From contig NZ_LJJC01000004.1 of the NCBI RefSeq assembly GCF_001420715.1, positions 3,043,715-3,107,714 of the forward strand: 64,000 nt of DNA. Reading direction: 5' to 3'. The notes beneath the pieces are model-generated. The model did not search any database. It saw only the letters and a list, made by a program, of their open reading frames with translations, and had not been told where the DNA came from. Both the position numbers and the translations under genes were made by a program. Below, piece after piece: positions 49,303 to 58,721 of the stretch (position 1 is its first letter; each line of letters starts with the position of its first letter). The stretch is from Heyndrickxia shackletonii. GTDB lineage: Bacteria > Bacillota > Bacilli > Bacillales > Bacillaceae_C.

Positions 49303-50463
49303 TTAACCTACTAGTTCAACGATTTTTTGTGCGCCATCTGCCATTGATTCAGCAGCAACGATGTTTAAACCTGATTCATTAAGGATTTTCTTACCTAATT
49401 CAACGTTAGTTCCTTCTAAACGTACAACTAAAGGCAACTCAAGGCCAACTTGCTTAGTTGCTTCCACAACACCTTCAGCAATAATGTCGCACTTCATAAT
49501 TCCACCGAAGATATTGACAAAGATACCTTTTACATTCTTATCAGAAAGGATAATTTTGAATGCTTCCGTAACTTTTTCTGCAGTTGCACCGCCACCAACA
49601 TCCAAGAAGTTAGCTGGGTCTCCACCGTAATGCTTAATGATATCCATTGTAGCCATTGCAAGACCGGCACCATTAACCATACATCCGATTTTGCCATCTA
49701 AAGCGATGTAGCTAAGATCATACTTAGAAGCTTCGATTTCTTTAGGATCTTCTTCTTCAAGATCACGATATTCTAGTACGTCTTTTTGACGGTATAGTGC
49801 ATTTGAATCAAAGTTTAATTTTGCATCAAGTGCCATAACATTTCCATCACCTGTTACAACTAGAGGGTTGATTTCAGCGATAGAGCAATCTTTTTCGATG
49901 AATGCAGTATACAAGCCCATCATAAATTTCACAGCTTTGTTTACAAGCTCTGCAGGAATATTAATATTAAATGCAATACGACGAGCTTGGAATGCTGTTA
50001 ATCCAACAACAGGATCAATTGTTTCCTTGAAGATTTTTTCCGGTGTTTCTGCAGCCACCTCTTCAATTTCAGTACCGCCTTCTTCTGAAGCCATTAACGT
50101 AACACGAGAAGTTGCACGGTCTAATACTAGACCAACATAATATTCTTTTTTAATGTCGCAACCTTCTTCAATTAGAAGACGTTTCACTTCTTTTCCTTCA
50201 GGTCCTGTTTGGTGTGTAACTAATGTTTTGCCTAAGATTTCGCTTGCATATGTACGTACTTCGTCCAAATTCTTAGCAACTTTAACACCGCCAGCTTTAC
50301 CTCGACCTCCGGCATGAATTTGTGCTTTTACTACACAAACTTGTGTACCAAGTTCTTTTGCCGCTTCTACTGCATCTTCTACTGTAAAAGCAACCTTTCC
50401 ATTTGGTACCGCAACCCCGTATTTTCTGAGGATTTCTTTACCTTGATACTCATGGATATTCAT
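49303..50463 (-). CDS. sucC: Succinyl-CoA synthetase beta subunit
   Basis: ATP-grasp nucleotide-binding subunit of the same enzyme. [17 protein letters not shown] start at 50463 with AGGAGG 7 bases upstream; [28 protein letters not shown] and [13 protein letters not shown] are typical. 386 aa, one more than B. subtilis. The frame continues to 50511 without a binding site. Confidence 0.98.
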   Translation of the reverse strand: MNIHEYQGKEILRKYGVAVPNGKVAFTVEDAVEAAKELGTQVCVVKAQIHAGGRGKAGGVKVAKNLDEVRTYASEILGKTLVTHQTGPEGKEVKRLLIEEGCDIKKEYYVGLVLDRATSRVTLMASEEGGTEIEEVAAETPEKIFKETIDPVVGLTAFQARRIAFNINIPAELVNKAVKFMMGLYTAFIEKDCSIAEINPLVVTGDGNVMALDAKLNFDSNALYRQKDVLEYRDLEEEDPKEIEASKYDLSYIALDGKIGCMVNGAGLAMATMDIIKHYGGDPANFLDVGGGATAEKVTEAFKIILSDKNVKGIFVNIFGGIMKCDIIAEGVVEATKQVGLELPLVVRLEGTNVELGKKILNESGLNIVAAESMADGAQKIVELVG

Positions 50464-50509
50464 TTTCCATCCTCCTATCAAACAATGACAAAAATTTAAC
50501 TGCGTTTTC

Positions 50510-50538
50510 ATTGTATATAAAGGTAGAAAATATGTCTA
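50510..50538 (-). promoter_or_regulatory. Probable sigma-A promoter of sucCD
   Basis: TAGACA, 17 bases, TACAAT on the minus strand, about 47 bases before the sucC start. Confidence 0.6.
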
Positions 50539-50654
50539 GCTTTATGAATGATTTAGATAATTTTGCAATTTATTTTTAACTATCGGAATTGCAAACCTAT
50601 TCTATTTATCTATACAAAAGCAAAAAAGACATTAAAAACATCAATATTAGCTGT

Positions 50655-50945
50655 CTAATGTCCTTTTCCTGCTCGCTGATCTACTTTATATATAAACGCA
50701 AAAACTTCCGCAACAGCTTCATAAAGCTCTTCAGGTATAGTCTCATTGATATCCAGTGTCCCAAGTAATTGCACCAGACTAGGATCCTCTTGAATAGGGA
50801 TACGATGTTCCCTCGCTTTTTCAATTATATTATCAGCAACGAAGCCTTTCCCCTTTGCTGCAATGACCGGAGCAGAATGTTTTTCAGATTGATAGCTTAG
50901 TGCAATCGCTTCTCTTCCATCTGAAAGCTTATTTTTATTTTTCAT
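50655..50945 (-). CDS. ylqH: FlhB C-terminal-domain-like protein YlqH
   Basis: 96-aa cytoplasmic protein homologous to the C-terminal, post-cleavage part of FlhB (IALSYQSEKHSAPVIAAKGKG ... EELYEAVAEVFAFIYK). The NPTH autocleavage motif is absent. In B. subtilis a similar short protein (FhlP-type) can partly replace the FlhB C-terminal fragment. It overlaps ylqG, a FliK-like gene, so the pair mirrors the FliK-FlhB switch partners outside the fla/che operon. Confidence 0.92.
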   Translation of the reverse strand: MKNKNKLSDGREAIALSYQSEKHSAPVIAAKGKGFVADNIIEKAREHRIPIQEDPSLVQLLGTLDINETIPEELYEAVAEVFAFIYKVDQRAGKGH

Positions 50946-52537
50946 ATCTTTAAGTCCACCCCGTTATAGGCTTGATTTACATTTCTAGTATTTTTCTTTA
51001 TATGCGTGGTCTTTTCAGATTGTATCTCCATAAAATGAATTGCGGATAGCTGATAATTTAATTCTTCTAAGTTATTTTTTAATTTGGGAATAATATTGGC
51101 TGCAGCTTCCTTTACATTCGATTCACTGTAGACATTCACATTGATTACGCGATTTTGCACTTTCATTTCTACAATCGTTTCATGAAGGTGTTCCAGATTT
51201 AAGTAAAAGAGAATATGACAGTAGTTCGGGTCGATTTTTCCATCTTCTTTTTTCTTTCCAGACCATTGCATGGTTAGATTTGTTTTAAACCCAAATAATT
51301 GAATGGGAATTTCATAAAATAAATGCTGGATTGGGCTACTATCATACATTTGAATTTGCTGACCATTCATTTTATTTACAAGGCTATCTGCAATTTCACG
51401 TACTTCTTGTGAATGGCCAGATTCCTGCAAGAATTTAACGAGTAAAGGCTTTAATTGTTCCTCTACATGATGTTCTGCTGGATTACCTGCAATCTGGTAT
51501 TCATAAAATAATCCTAATGATTTTGTTACTTCCTTAAATTGTTTAACGACATCTTTTCCATTTAGTGTCTGTTTCATAGTGTTTAAAATATCTGTTAAGT
51601 AGTCTTTTTCTTGTTGGGTAAATAACATATTTTCAGGCGGTACTTCCTTTGAAAAATAATGTTCGATTACCTTCACTGTATTATTAACTATTTTTTGGGA
51701 AATTGATGGATTACTTATAAATGCTGTTTTTTCCGTTAAAAATTCATTTTGATTTTGTATTAAATTGGTTGAATTTTTCGTCTTTGTATATAAAGAAAGA
51801 TCCTCCAACTCCTTCCCAAGTTTTTGTAAAACCGATTTGGATATTAATTGCATATCATTGGTTTTAGAAACAGTATCGTCTTTTAAAGTTTGGATTAAAC
51901 TTGTAGCCAGTTGCTTATTCTGGATATTTTTAATAGTGTCAATCGCCGATTGCATTTCCTTAACAATAGGCGTTTGCTCTTCATTCGAAAGTGATAATTC
52001 AAGTAGCTGAATTTGATTTTGAATAGGTTCCTTATTTTCCGTTGCATATAATGATTTGAATATCGATTCAGATATGGTCAGTCCCTTTGCCACCATTTGT
52101 TTGATAATATTAAGATTTTCCTTATTATCTGTTGAATTGGAAAGCATTCCGCTCATTTTCAAAACGGTTTCCTTTGTAAATGGAATTTGTTCCTTTGAAA
52201 GAAATTGAACCAAATCTATATTTGCTTTCGTAGATGGCAGTGAAAGCTGTTTTAATATTATAGAAGGCTCATTTCCGCTTTGTTGCTTATCAGAAAGCAA
52301 CTTCAACTGAATATCTCCTTCATCCGAATCCACTTGAAACCAATATGCTTCGCCATTTTTCAATGCTACCTCAAGTTTTGCGATAAGATTTTGATTTCCA
52401 ATTTGTAGCAGTGCAAAATTATTAGGATAAATATTTTTCACTGTAGCAAAAAAGATCTTTCCTTTTTGAAAGGTGAAAGTAATTGAACGGTCACTCGTAT
52501 TTAATTGTTGTAATCCATTTATGATCGAAGACAACAT
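50942..52537 (-). CDS. ylqG: FliK-like protein YlqG
   Basis: 531 aa, mostly helical and Gln/Asn/Lys-rich, with no membrane segment. C-terminal part (KKEDGKIDPNYCHILFYLNL, HETIVEMKVQNRVINVNVYS) resembles the FliK hook-length-control domain. B. subtilis YlqG (about 514 aa) occupies the same place before ylqH. Role not established; a FlhB-like partner next to it suggests a type III export link (inference). Confidence 0.85.
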   Translation of the reverse strand: MLSSIINGLQQLNTSDRSITFTFQKGKIFFATVKNIYPNNFALLQIGNQNLIAKLEVALKNGEAYWFQVDSDEGDIQLKLLSDKQQSGNEPSIILKQLSLPSTKANIDLVQFLSKEQIPFTKETVLKMSGMLSNSTDNKENLNIIKQMVAKGLTISESIFKSLYATENKEPIQNQIQLLELSLSNEEQTPIVKEMQSAIDTIKNIQNKQLATSLIQTLKDDTVSKTNDMQLISKSVLQKLGKELEDLSLYTKTKNSTNLIQNQNEFLTEKTAFISNPSISQKIVNNTVKVIEHYFSKEVPPENMLFTQQEKDYLTDILNTMKQTLNGKDVVKQFKEVTKSLGLFYEYQIAGNPAEHHVEEQLKPLLVKFLQESGHSQEVREIADSLVNKMNGQQIQMYDSSPIQHLFYEIPIQLFGFKTNLTMQWSGKKKEDGKIDPNYCHILFYLNLEHLHETIVEMKVQNRVINVNVYSESNVKEAAANIIPKLKNNLEELNYQLSAIHFMEIQSEKTTHIKKNTRNVNQAYNGVDLKI

Positions 52538-52557
52538 TTTTTATTCCTCTTTATCTA

Positions 52558-54441
52558 TTAATGTTTGTAATATTTATGAATGAAATGTGAATATGCCAGT
52601 AACGGCCATATATAGTTATAGCTATGATAATGTATATAAAATAATCCAGATGCTCCTTGTCCCATTGGATAGGAAGTCCTCCAATTATTTGTATCGGCAT
52701 TTTCACATAGAAAGTTTATTCCTTTTTGGATTTGTGGCGTTATCTTATCTGAAACAGCAATAAGTGCATCCAAAGCCCAAGCAGTATGGGTTAATGTACT
52801 TAAGCCTAACGGAACATATTCCTCCATAATATCACTGTTACAAGATTCGCCCCAGCCGCCATCTTCATTTTGAATTTTGTATAGCCAGCTGATGGCTTTT
52901 TGAATAGATGGATGCTCTGCCTCCACACCTGCAGCACGGATGCCAGTTAGCGCCGCCCAAGTCCCATATATATAACATATTCCCCATCTGCTATTCCAGG
53001 AGCCATCCTCCTCCTGATTTTTCCATAACCACTTTATCCCTTTTTTGATATTTGGATTGCTTTTGTTTAAATTAGTATAGTTTCCCAAAAATTCTATCGT
53101 TCTACCTGTTAGATCTGTTGACGATTCATCCAATAACAAATCCTCTCCACCGGGTAAAATGGTTAAAAGCGGGTTATCAATATTTCGTTCAAATGCGGGC
53201 CAGCCACCATCATCATTTTGCATCGACATTACCCATTGGATTCCACGATTCCAGACGTTTCGATATCGATTATCTTGAACTGATTGTCTACGAATAGCCC
53301 TTAAAGCAGCTGTCGTATCATCTACATCGGGATTAATCGTGTTAATATTCGAAAAACCCCATCCCCCTGGTTTAGCATGCCGATTATGAATATACCAATC
53401 TCCGTATTTATGATGCTGTCTGGACAAAAGATATTGATTAGCTTTCTGAATAGTATTTGTATTTTTGGAAACTCCCGCCTCCTGAAGTACATAGCTAATT
53501 AAGGTCGTATTCCAAACATTTGCAGTTGTATATTGGCAGTGAGGATGCCCATCAATTTCACAAATCATTGATTTTAGGCCATTTACCGCTCTTACAATGA
53601 TTTGATCCGCTTTCGATTTACCTCTGGCCATAAGGGCAAATATCATTAAAAAGGTAGCACTAAAATAACTGTAAAATGTCCCATCGGGTTCAATTCTATT
53701 AATGATATAGTTTTCTAGTTGTTTTAAAGCCTTTTCATGAATATCCTCCTTCAATCCTACTAAACTATCCACCCCCTTTTTTATGTAGTCCAGTAAGGAA
53801 CGAAATTCTGCAGGTTGTCGTATTTTCAAGTTATTTAATGCTCTTTCTGCAAAAAGATCAGAGAGATCCGGACTTTGATCTGTTTTCATTGAAAATTTTG
53901 CATCACTAAGTATTAAAATAGGTGCAATATTTGCCCTTCCAAAAACCGAAATATCATAAAAATTTATAGGAAATTTATTGGGCAATAGCACCGCCTCAAC
54001 AGGAATAGGAAATTGATTAGGCCAATTTATTTGCCCACCTAAAGATAACAAAATTTGAGTGAACATTTGAGAATTTTCCAAACCGCCATTCTTCAATATA
54101 AATCGCTTTGCCTCTTCCATTCGGTAGTCTTCATTTGATACATATCCGGAATATCTTAGCGCATAAATAGCCTCAATTGTCGTAGTAAGATTTCCAGTCT
54201 TTTCGTCATAAAAAAGCTTCCATGAGCCATCTACCTCCTGTTTGCTTAAAATCCGCCAAACAAGATTTTTAATTAAATCCTCATCGTCAAACTCTAACAT
54301 TCTTAGAAGAATAATCATATAAGAATCTGTTTTGATGCCTGTTTCAAACGGATAATCCCAGGATCCATCGGGTAATTGTTCTGTTTGAAGCTTTTCTGTT
54401 AACCGTTTTATTTCATTTAAAACCTGTTGTTTTAATGCCAT
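52558..54441 (-). CDS. sqhC: Squalene-hopene / tetraprenyl-beta-curcumene cyclase family protein
   Basis: 627-aa terpene cyclase, B. subtilis SqhC-like (632 aa). Catalytic acid motif DVDDTT at residues 372-377, and several QW repeats, for example QNDDGGWPAFE, QEEDGSWNSRWG and QNEDGGWGESC. WGICYIYGTWAALTG and the SYPMGQGASGLFYIHYHSY ending match the family. DVDDTT rather than DxDDTA points to the Bacillus sesquarterpene cyclases, which make polycyclic C35 spore lipids, more than to bacterial hopene cyclase; substrate is not decided by sequence. Only 20 bases separate it from ylqG. It is absent from this locus in B. subtilis. Confidence 0.93.
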   Translation of the reverse strand: MALKQQVLNEIKRLTEKLQTEQLPDGSWDYPFETGIKTDSYMIILLRMLEFDDEDLIKNLVWRILSKQEVDGSWKLFYDEKTGNLTTTIEAIYALRYSGYVSNEDYRMEEAKRFILKNGGLENSQMFTQILLSLGGQINWPNQFPIPVEAVLLPNKFPINFYDISVFGRANIAPILILSDAKFSMKTDQSPDLSDLFAERALNNLKIRQPAEFRSLLDYIKKGVDSLVGLKEDIHEKALKQLENYIINRIEPDGTFYSYFSATFLMIFALMARGKSKADQIIVRAVNGLKSMICEIDGHPHCQYTTANVWNTTLISYVLQEAGVSKNTNTIQKANQYLLSRQHHKYGDWYIHNRHAKPGGWGFSNINTINPDVDDTTAALRAIRRQSVQDNRYRNVWNRGIQWVMSMQNDDGGWPAFERNIDNPLLTILPGGEDLLLDESSTDLTGRTIEFLGNYTNLNKSNPNIKKGIKWLWKNQEEDGSWNSRWGICYIYGTWAALTGIRAAGVEAEHPSIQKAISWLYKIQNEDGGWGESCNSDIMEEYVPLGLSTLTHTAWALDALIAVSDKITPQIQKGINFLCENADTNNWRTSYPMGQGASGLFYIHYHSYNYIWPLLAYSHFIHKYYKH

Positions 54442-54522
54442 GTGAGTTCGCTCCTTTATTAGACTTTTGTCATATTCATATTATTTTTATGAAAGGAGTA
54501 TGGTTATTAATTGCATAAAAAC

Positions 54523-54548
54523 TTACATGGGAATCCGTTCTCATGTAA
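54523..54548 (+). promoter_or_regulatory. Inverted repeat between divergent sqhC and alcohol dehydrogenase genes
   Basis: TTACATGGGAA / TTCTCATGTAA with a TCCG centre; ten of eleven positions match and the eleventh is a G-T. No T-run. It lies just before the candidate dehydrogenase promoter, so it may be an operator. Confidence 0.45.
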
Positions 54549-54560
54549 AGTATATGAATA

Positions 54561-54588
54561 TTGGTAAACTTATTTACTTCGCTAATAT
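54561..54588 (+). promoter_or_regulatory. Candidate promoter of the alcohol dehydrogenase
   Basis: TTGGTA, 16 bases, TAATAT on the plus strand, about 113 bases before the start codon. Moderate match only. Confidence 0.4.
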
Positions 54589-54701
54589 TCCGTAATATAA
54601 AAGTAAGTAGTTAAATTTTTTATACTGAATGCAGGCGGGCAGCATTTTTGCTTTTTCATTTTTTTTCAATCATAATACATACTGAAGGAGGCTGAACGAA
54701 A

Positions 54702-55865
54702 ATGGATAACTTTACATTTTTAAATCCGACTAAATTAATCTTTGGTAAAGATCAGCTTGAGCAGTTAAAAACAGAAATTCCTCCGTTTGGAAAAAAAGTG
54801 TTACTTGTATATGGTGGCGGAAGTATTAAAAGAAGCGGCTTATATGAGAAGGTTATAAATCAATTAAACGAAATAAATGCTACCGTTTTTGAACTTTCCG
54901 GTGTGGAACCGAATCCACGTGTATCAACTGTTCGCAAAGGGGTAGATATTTGTAAAAAGGAAAACGTTGACTTTATACTAGCTGTTGGAGGCGGCAGCGT
55001 GATTGACTGTACTAAGCTGATTGCTGCTGCATCTAAATATGATGGAGATGCTTGGGATATCGTCATTAAAAAAGCGTTCGCAAAAGAAGCCCTCCCTTTT
55101 GGAACTGTCCTTACCCTTGCAGCCACAGGCTCTGAAATGAATTCAGGATCTGTTATTACCAATTGGGAAACAAATGAAAAGTATGGTTGGGGCAGCCCTG
55201 TAACATTCCCTAAGTTTTCTATTTTGGATCCTGTAAATACATATACTGTTCCTAGGGATCAAACTGTTTATGGCATGGTAGATATGATGTCGCATGTATT
55301 GGAGCATTATTTTCATCTAACAGAAAATACCGAATTTCAAGATCGTATGTGTGAAGGATTATTAAAAACGGTAATGGAAACAGCTCCTAAGCTTTTAAAT
55401 GATCTAGAGAGTTACGAGTATCGTGCTACCGTCCTTTACTGTGGAACAATGGCGTTAAACGGTATGTTAAATATGGGTTACCGCGGAGATTGGGCTACCC
55501 ATAATCTTGAGCATGCTGTTTCAGCAGTCTATGATATTCCACATGGGGGTGGATTAGCAATAATCTTCCCTAACTGGATGAAACATAATTTACATGTTAA
55601 GCCTTCCCGCTTCAAACAGCTAGCTGTCCGTGTATTTAACGTAAATCCGGATGGAAAAACAGATGAAGAGGTTGGACTTGAAGGAATCGAAAAACTCCGT
55701 GATTTCTGGAACAGTATCGGTGCACCTTCTCGCTTAGCGGACTATGATATTGACGACAGCAAATTAGAAATTATGGCGGATCGTGCAATGGCTAATGGTG
55801 AGTTCGGTACTTTCACAAAATTAAATCGAGATGATGTTCTAGCTATTTATCGTGCTTCTTTATAA
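54702..55865 (+). CDS. Iron-containing alcohol dehydrogenase (YugJ/YugK, butanol-dehydrogenase type)
   Basis: NAD(P)H-dependent reduction of aldehydes to alcohols. 387 aa, the same length as B. subtilis YugJ, and similar throughout ([20 protein letters not shown] at the start). Nucleotide site [13 protein letters not shown] and [11 protein letters not shown]; metal ligands in [13 protein letters not shown] (Asp, His) and [17 protein letters not shown] (two His). AAGGAGG lies 9 bases before the ATG. It is the only plus-strand gene in the window, convergent with rnhB. Its stop codon is shared with the first bases of repeat copy 3. Confidence 0.96.
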   Translation: MDNFTFLNPTKLIFGKDQLEQLKTEIPPFGKKVLLVYGGGSIKRSGLYEKVINQLNEINATVFELSGVEPNPRVSTVRKGVDICKKENVDFILAVGGGSVIDCTKLIAAASKYDGDAWDIVIKKAFAKEALPFGTVLTLAATGSEMNSGSVITNWETNEKYGWGSPVTFPKFSILDPVNTYTVPRDQTVYGMVDMMSHVLEHYFHLTENTEFQDRMCEGLLKTVMETAPKLLNDLESYEYRATVLYCGTMALNGMLNMGYRGDWATHNLEHAVSAVYDIPHGGGLAIIFPNWMKHNLHVKPSRFKQLAVRVFNVNPDGKTDEEVGLEGIEKLRDFWNSIGAPSRLADYDIDDSKLEIMADRAMANGEFGTFTKLNRDDVLAIYRASL

Positions 55866-56001
55866 GAAAAGCGAAAGCAGCCCGCGGATTTTGTAGTCTT
55901 CGATTGATACCAAAAGAATCAGGGCGAGGGAAGAGTCGATGCCCGCTTATCTTAGGGAGAAGACGTAGAAATCCGCTAGCCGATTGGCGATGGAGCTAGA
56001 C
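55864..56001 (+). repeat. Dispersed structured repeat, copy 3 (abuts the alcohol dehydrogenase stop)
   Basis: About 138 bp from AAGAAAAGCG to GGAGCTAGAC. Its first base is the second base of the TAA stop. GCGGATTT (arm 1) pairs with AAATCCGC (arm 2), where copy 2 has TGGATTT/AAATCCA; that is a compensated pair change. It shares GGGAGAAGACGTAGAAATCC and CTAGCCGAT with copy 2. A 73-bp gap containing a bidirectional terminator then leads to rnhB. Confidence 0.85.
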
Positions 56002-56044
56002 ATTGAGTAAACTCATTATATAATCCATTACATTTAATGAATAA

Positions 56045-56076
56045 AAAAAACTCAACCATAGCAGGTTGAGTTTTTT
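56045..56076. terminator. Bidirectional terminator between the alcohol dehydrogenase and rnhB
   Basis: AAAAAACTCAACC / GGTTGAGTTTTTT, a perfect 13-bp stem with 6-base loop, T-run in both directions. It overlaps the rnhB stop and serves both convergent genes. Confidence 0.9.
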
Positions 56077-56842
56077 ATAACATATCTTTTATCGGTGCAA
56101 ACGTTTTACGATGGATAGGACAAGGTCCATATGTATTTAGCGATACAAGATGTTCCTTTGTTCCATATCCCATATTCTTTTCAAAATGGTAATATGGGTA
56201 CTGATTACTGTACTCCTTCATCATTCTATCACGTGTTACTTTAGCAACGATGGATGCTGCAGCTATGGAAACACTTTTTGCATCCCCTTTTACAATAGAA
56301 GTTTGCGGTATTGGTAAAGTTAATTTCATTGCATCAATTAAACAGTAGTCAGGAAATGTGCTAGAATTATTGATGGCAAGGTTCATTGCCTTCTTGGTCG
56401 CCTCATAGATATTGATTTGATCAATTTCACCTGCAGTAATAATACCAATTCCGACGGAAACTGCTTCCTTCATAATAATCTCATAGTATTCTTCCCGTTT
56501 TTGTTCTGTTAATTGCTTAGAATCGTTTATACCAGGTAAATAAAATGCGTCCGGTAGTATGACAGCCGCAGCAATTACTGGGCCAGCTAATGGTCCACGG
56601 CCAACTTCATCAATCCCAGCAATTAAATTAAAGCCCTCTGCCTTCAAATCCCGCTCATATTTCATCATTTCAATGAAATGTTGTCTTTCTATTTCTGCCT
56701 TTTTTAATGCTTCAATCTTTTTTTTCATTAGGCTTTGTACGCCTTTACGTTCATCTTTTTTTATTTTTCTTAGAAATGGATCGTTTAAGCTGTTTACTTG
56801 TTCCAATTCGACCGCAATTTCTTTGATTGTATAAGTTTCCAT
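56075..56842 (-). CDS. rnhB: Ribonuclease HII
   Basis: Removes ribonucleotides and RNA from DNA hybrids. Start ATG 56842 (GAGGAAGG upstream) gives 255 aa, exactly the B. subtilis length. An N-terminal extension of about 70 residues precedes the core; active-site carboxylates in AGIDEVGRGPLAGP, and in PDYCLIDAMKL; KSVSIAAASIVAKVTRDR is typical. It starts 15 bases after rbgA. Confidence 0.96.
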   Translation of the reverse strand: METYTIKEIAVELEQVNSLNDPFLRKIKKDERKGVQSLMKKKIEALKKAEIERQHFIEMMKYERDLKAEGFNLIAGIDEVGRGPLAGPVIAAAVILPDAFYLPGINDSKQLTEQKREEYYEIIMKEAVSVGIGIITAGEIDQINIYEATKKAMNLAINNSSTFPDYCLIDAMKLTLPIPQTSIVKGDAKSVSIAAASIVAKVTRDRMMKEYSNQYPYYHFEKNMGYGTKEHLVSLNTYGPCPIHRKTFAPIKDML

Positions 56843-56857
56843 GTCCTTCCTCACCAT

Positions 56858-57718
56858 TTAGGATTGATCTGACTCATCGGGAAAATCAAAAGTTAATCTT
56901 CCAATTTTTAATGATCGCAAATCTCGAATAATCGTTTCTGCTGTCTTATCATAATCGATTTCTCCACCTGACATAAGACAACCTCTTAATCGGCCTATAT
57001 GATTGAACTTGTCTACAATTTCTTCCGGTAAATTCTCAAACTGATAACGCTCTTTTAATTGGTTTGGATAATGCTCCTCTAAAAAACGCAGTCCAAATAC
57101 AGCAATATCCTGTAAGTTGAGTATCGTATCCTTAATCGCTCCGGTTAATGCTAATTTATATCCGACAATTTCATCCTCAAATTTTGGCCATAAAATTCCT
57201 GGCGTATCAAGCAATTCTAATTGTTTACCTACTTTAATCCATTGCTGTGATTTTGTCACACCGGGAGTATTGCCGGTTTTTGCAATATTTTTTCCCGCAA
57301 GTCTATTTATCAATGTGGATTTACCTACATTTGGGATACCAATAATCATTGCCCGAATAGCTCTTGGCTTCATTCCCCTTGATTTCATCCTGTCAAACTT
57401 AGGCTTTAGCAACTCTTGGGCACCTTTCACAATATCATTCATCCCGTTGCCTGCTTGAGAGTTTATAGCTAATGCTTTTTGTCCTTTATCAGCATAGTAT
57501 TGTATCCATTGTTTCGTCCTATCAGAATCTGCCATATCTGCTTTATTCAATAAAATTAACCTTGGTTTTTGTTGGACAATTTCATCAAGCATAGGATTTC
57601 CTGAAGAAACGGGAATTCTTGCATCTACTAATTCAAAAACGATATCAACCAGTTTTAACTTTTCAGATACTTCCCTGCGCGCCTTTGCCATATGACCAGG
57701 GAACCATTGAATGGTCAT
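56858..57718 (-). CDS. rbgA: Ribosome biogenesis GTPase RbgA (YlqF)
   Basis: Circularly permuted GTPase needed for late 50S assembly. G4 [11 protein letters not shown] comes before G1 [14 protein letters not shown] and G3 [11 protein letters not shown], as in the family. The N-terminal segment [16 protein letters not shown] is diagnostic. Start ATG 57718 with GGAG upstream, 286 aa (B. subtilis 282). Confidence 0.97.
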   Translation of the reverse strand: MTIQWFPGHMAKARREVSEKLKLVDIVFELVDARIPVSSGNPMLDEIVQQKPRLILLNKADMADSDRTKQWIQYYADKGQKALAINSQAGNGMNDIVKGAQELLKPKFDRMKSRGMKPRAIRAMIIGIPNVGKSTLINRLAGKNIAKTGNTPGVTKSQQWIKVGKQLELLDTPGILWPKFEDEIVGYKLALTGAIKDTILNLQDIAVFGLRFLEEHYPNQLKERYQFENLPEEIVDKFNHIGRLRGCLMSGGEIDYDKTAETIIRDLRSLKIGRLTFDFPDESDQS

Positions 57719-57739
57719 GTAACTCAACTCCAAAAACAT

Positions 57740-58276
57740 TTATTTTACTATATGGATATCCTTCATCGGCCAGTATATTAATTTTGTATCACCTATTACC
57801 TTTGATAAAGGTACTGGGCCAATAATTCTGCTATCCTTACTTTGTCTACGATTATCTCCCATTACAAAAATCTCACCTTTTGGTACAGTATCACGTCCAA
57901 TTAAATCCTTTAGAGTGAAATCCTCAGTCAATGGTCCTTGTGTAATTTTTTTATATTTATCTAAATAAGGTTCCTTATATGCTTTTCCGTTTATGTATAA
58001 TACATCATTCTTGTACTCGATTCTATCACCTGGCAGGCCGATAACTCTTTTTATGTAATCCTTTTTTTCTGGGGCATGAAAAACAACAATGTCGAACCGA
58101 TTTGGTTTTCCTAACTTATTGACAATCATTCGGTCCCCATTATGTAAAGTAGGCATCATGGATAATCCATCTACCACAATTGGTGCAAATAAAAAATAAC
58201 GAATAATTACTGCAAGTCCTACTGCAATGAGGAGGGCTTTTGTCCACTCCCATAATTCATTTTTACGTTTTGCCAT
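57740..58276 (-). CDS. sipS: Type I signal peptidase
   Basis: Membrane serine protease that removes signal peptides. 178 aa: one N-terminal membrane segment (about 12-32), catalytic Ser39 (VDGLSMMPTL) and general base Lys76 (DYIKRVIGLPGD), then MGDNRRQSKDSR. Bacillus has several Sip paralogues and the choice among them is not certain (lepB is an equally valid name); many Bacillus have one at this site between rplS and rbgA. Confidence 0.93.
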   Translation of the reverse strand: MAKRKNELWEWTKALLIAVGLAVIIRYFLFAPIVVDGLSMMPTLHNGDRMIVNKLGKPNRFDIVVFHAPEKKDYIKRVIGLPGDRIEYKNDVLYINGKAYKEPYLDKYKKITQGPLTEDFTLKDLIGRDTVPKGEIFVMGDNRRQSKDSRIIGPVPLSKVIGDTKLIYWPMKDIHIVK

Positions 58277-58310
58277 ATCTCCACCACCCAGATTTTTTCT
58301 TTAGATTACT

Positions 58311-58490
58311 AAGAAAAGCGTTAGCTCCGCAGCTCTGGCGTACGGATAAGTGAATTTTGAAGTGCAAATTTCACCTGTAGTCTTCGAATGAGATAAAGGA
58401 ATCACAGCTATGTAGTAAAAGAGCTGATGTTAACTTATCATAGGGAAGAGACGCAGAAATCCGCCGCTAGCTGCTTCGCTAGCCAAAGAC
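58311..58490 (+). repeat. Dispersed structured repeat, copy 4 (rplS-signal peptidase gap)
   Basis: About 180 bp, the longest copy. Begins AAGAAAAGCGTTAGC; shares GAGATAAAGGAA and GAGCTGATGTTAACTTATC with copy 2 and AGAAATCCGC with copy 3. The extra length is an inserted AGTGAATTTTGAAGTGCAAA-like stretch after GTACGGATA and a CGCTAGCTGCTTCGCTAGC hairpin near the 3' end. Confidence 0.8.
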
Positions 58491-58620
58491 TAAACTCATG
58501 AAATAATTCATATGAAAAAACTAATTCCTTCTTAAAAGGGGAACTCCTTTTATTTTATATCCATTTTTTCATTGAATTAATCTGCTTTATACAAGTTTAC
58601 CATATGGATTTATATGAACG

Positions 58621-58648
58621 AAAAGGGGCTTGTTTCCAAGCCCCTTTT
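58621..58648 (-). terminator. rplS terminator
   Basis: Perfect 12-bp stem AAAAGGGGCTTG / CAAGCCCCTTTT with 4-base loop, 74 bases past the rplS stop. Confidence 0.85.
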
Positions 58649-58721
58649 CAAAACGTTTTTCATTGATAAGTATGATAACGATAGTAGAATTACTTCTACC
58701 AAAAGCCACCTACACTTACAA

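Larger units (their letters stand above)
54442..54701. other. 260-bp divergent intergenic region between sqhC and the alcohol dehydrogenase
   Basis: Holds the ribosome binding sites of both genes, the 11-bp inverted repeat at 54523-54548, a candidate plus-strand promoter at 54561-54588, and a T-rich leader with a weak AGCA/TGCT stem before TTTTTCATTTTTTTT (54653-54670). Confidence 0.6.
58277..58721. other. 445-bp gap between rplS and the signal peptidase gene
   Basis: Contains repeat copy 4 (58311-58490), a small hairpin AAAAGG/CCTTTT (58534-58551) and the rplS terminator. I recognise no gene and no convincing promoter, although the terminator implies one for the signal peptidase-rbgA-rnhB group. 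Confidence 0.6.
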
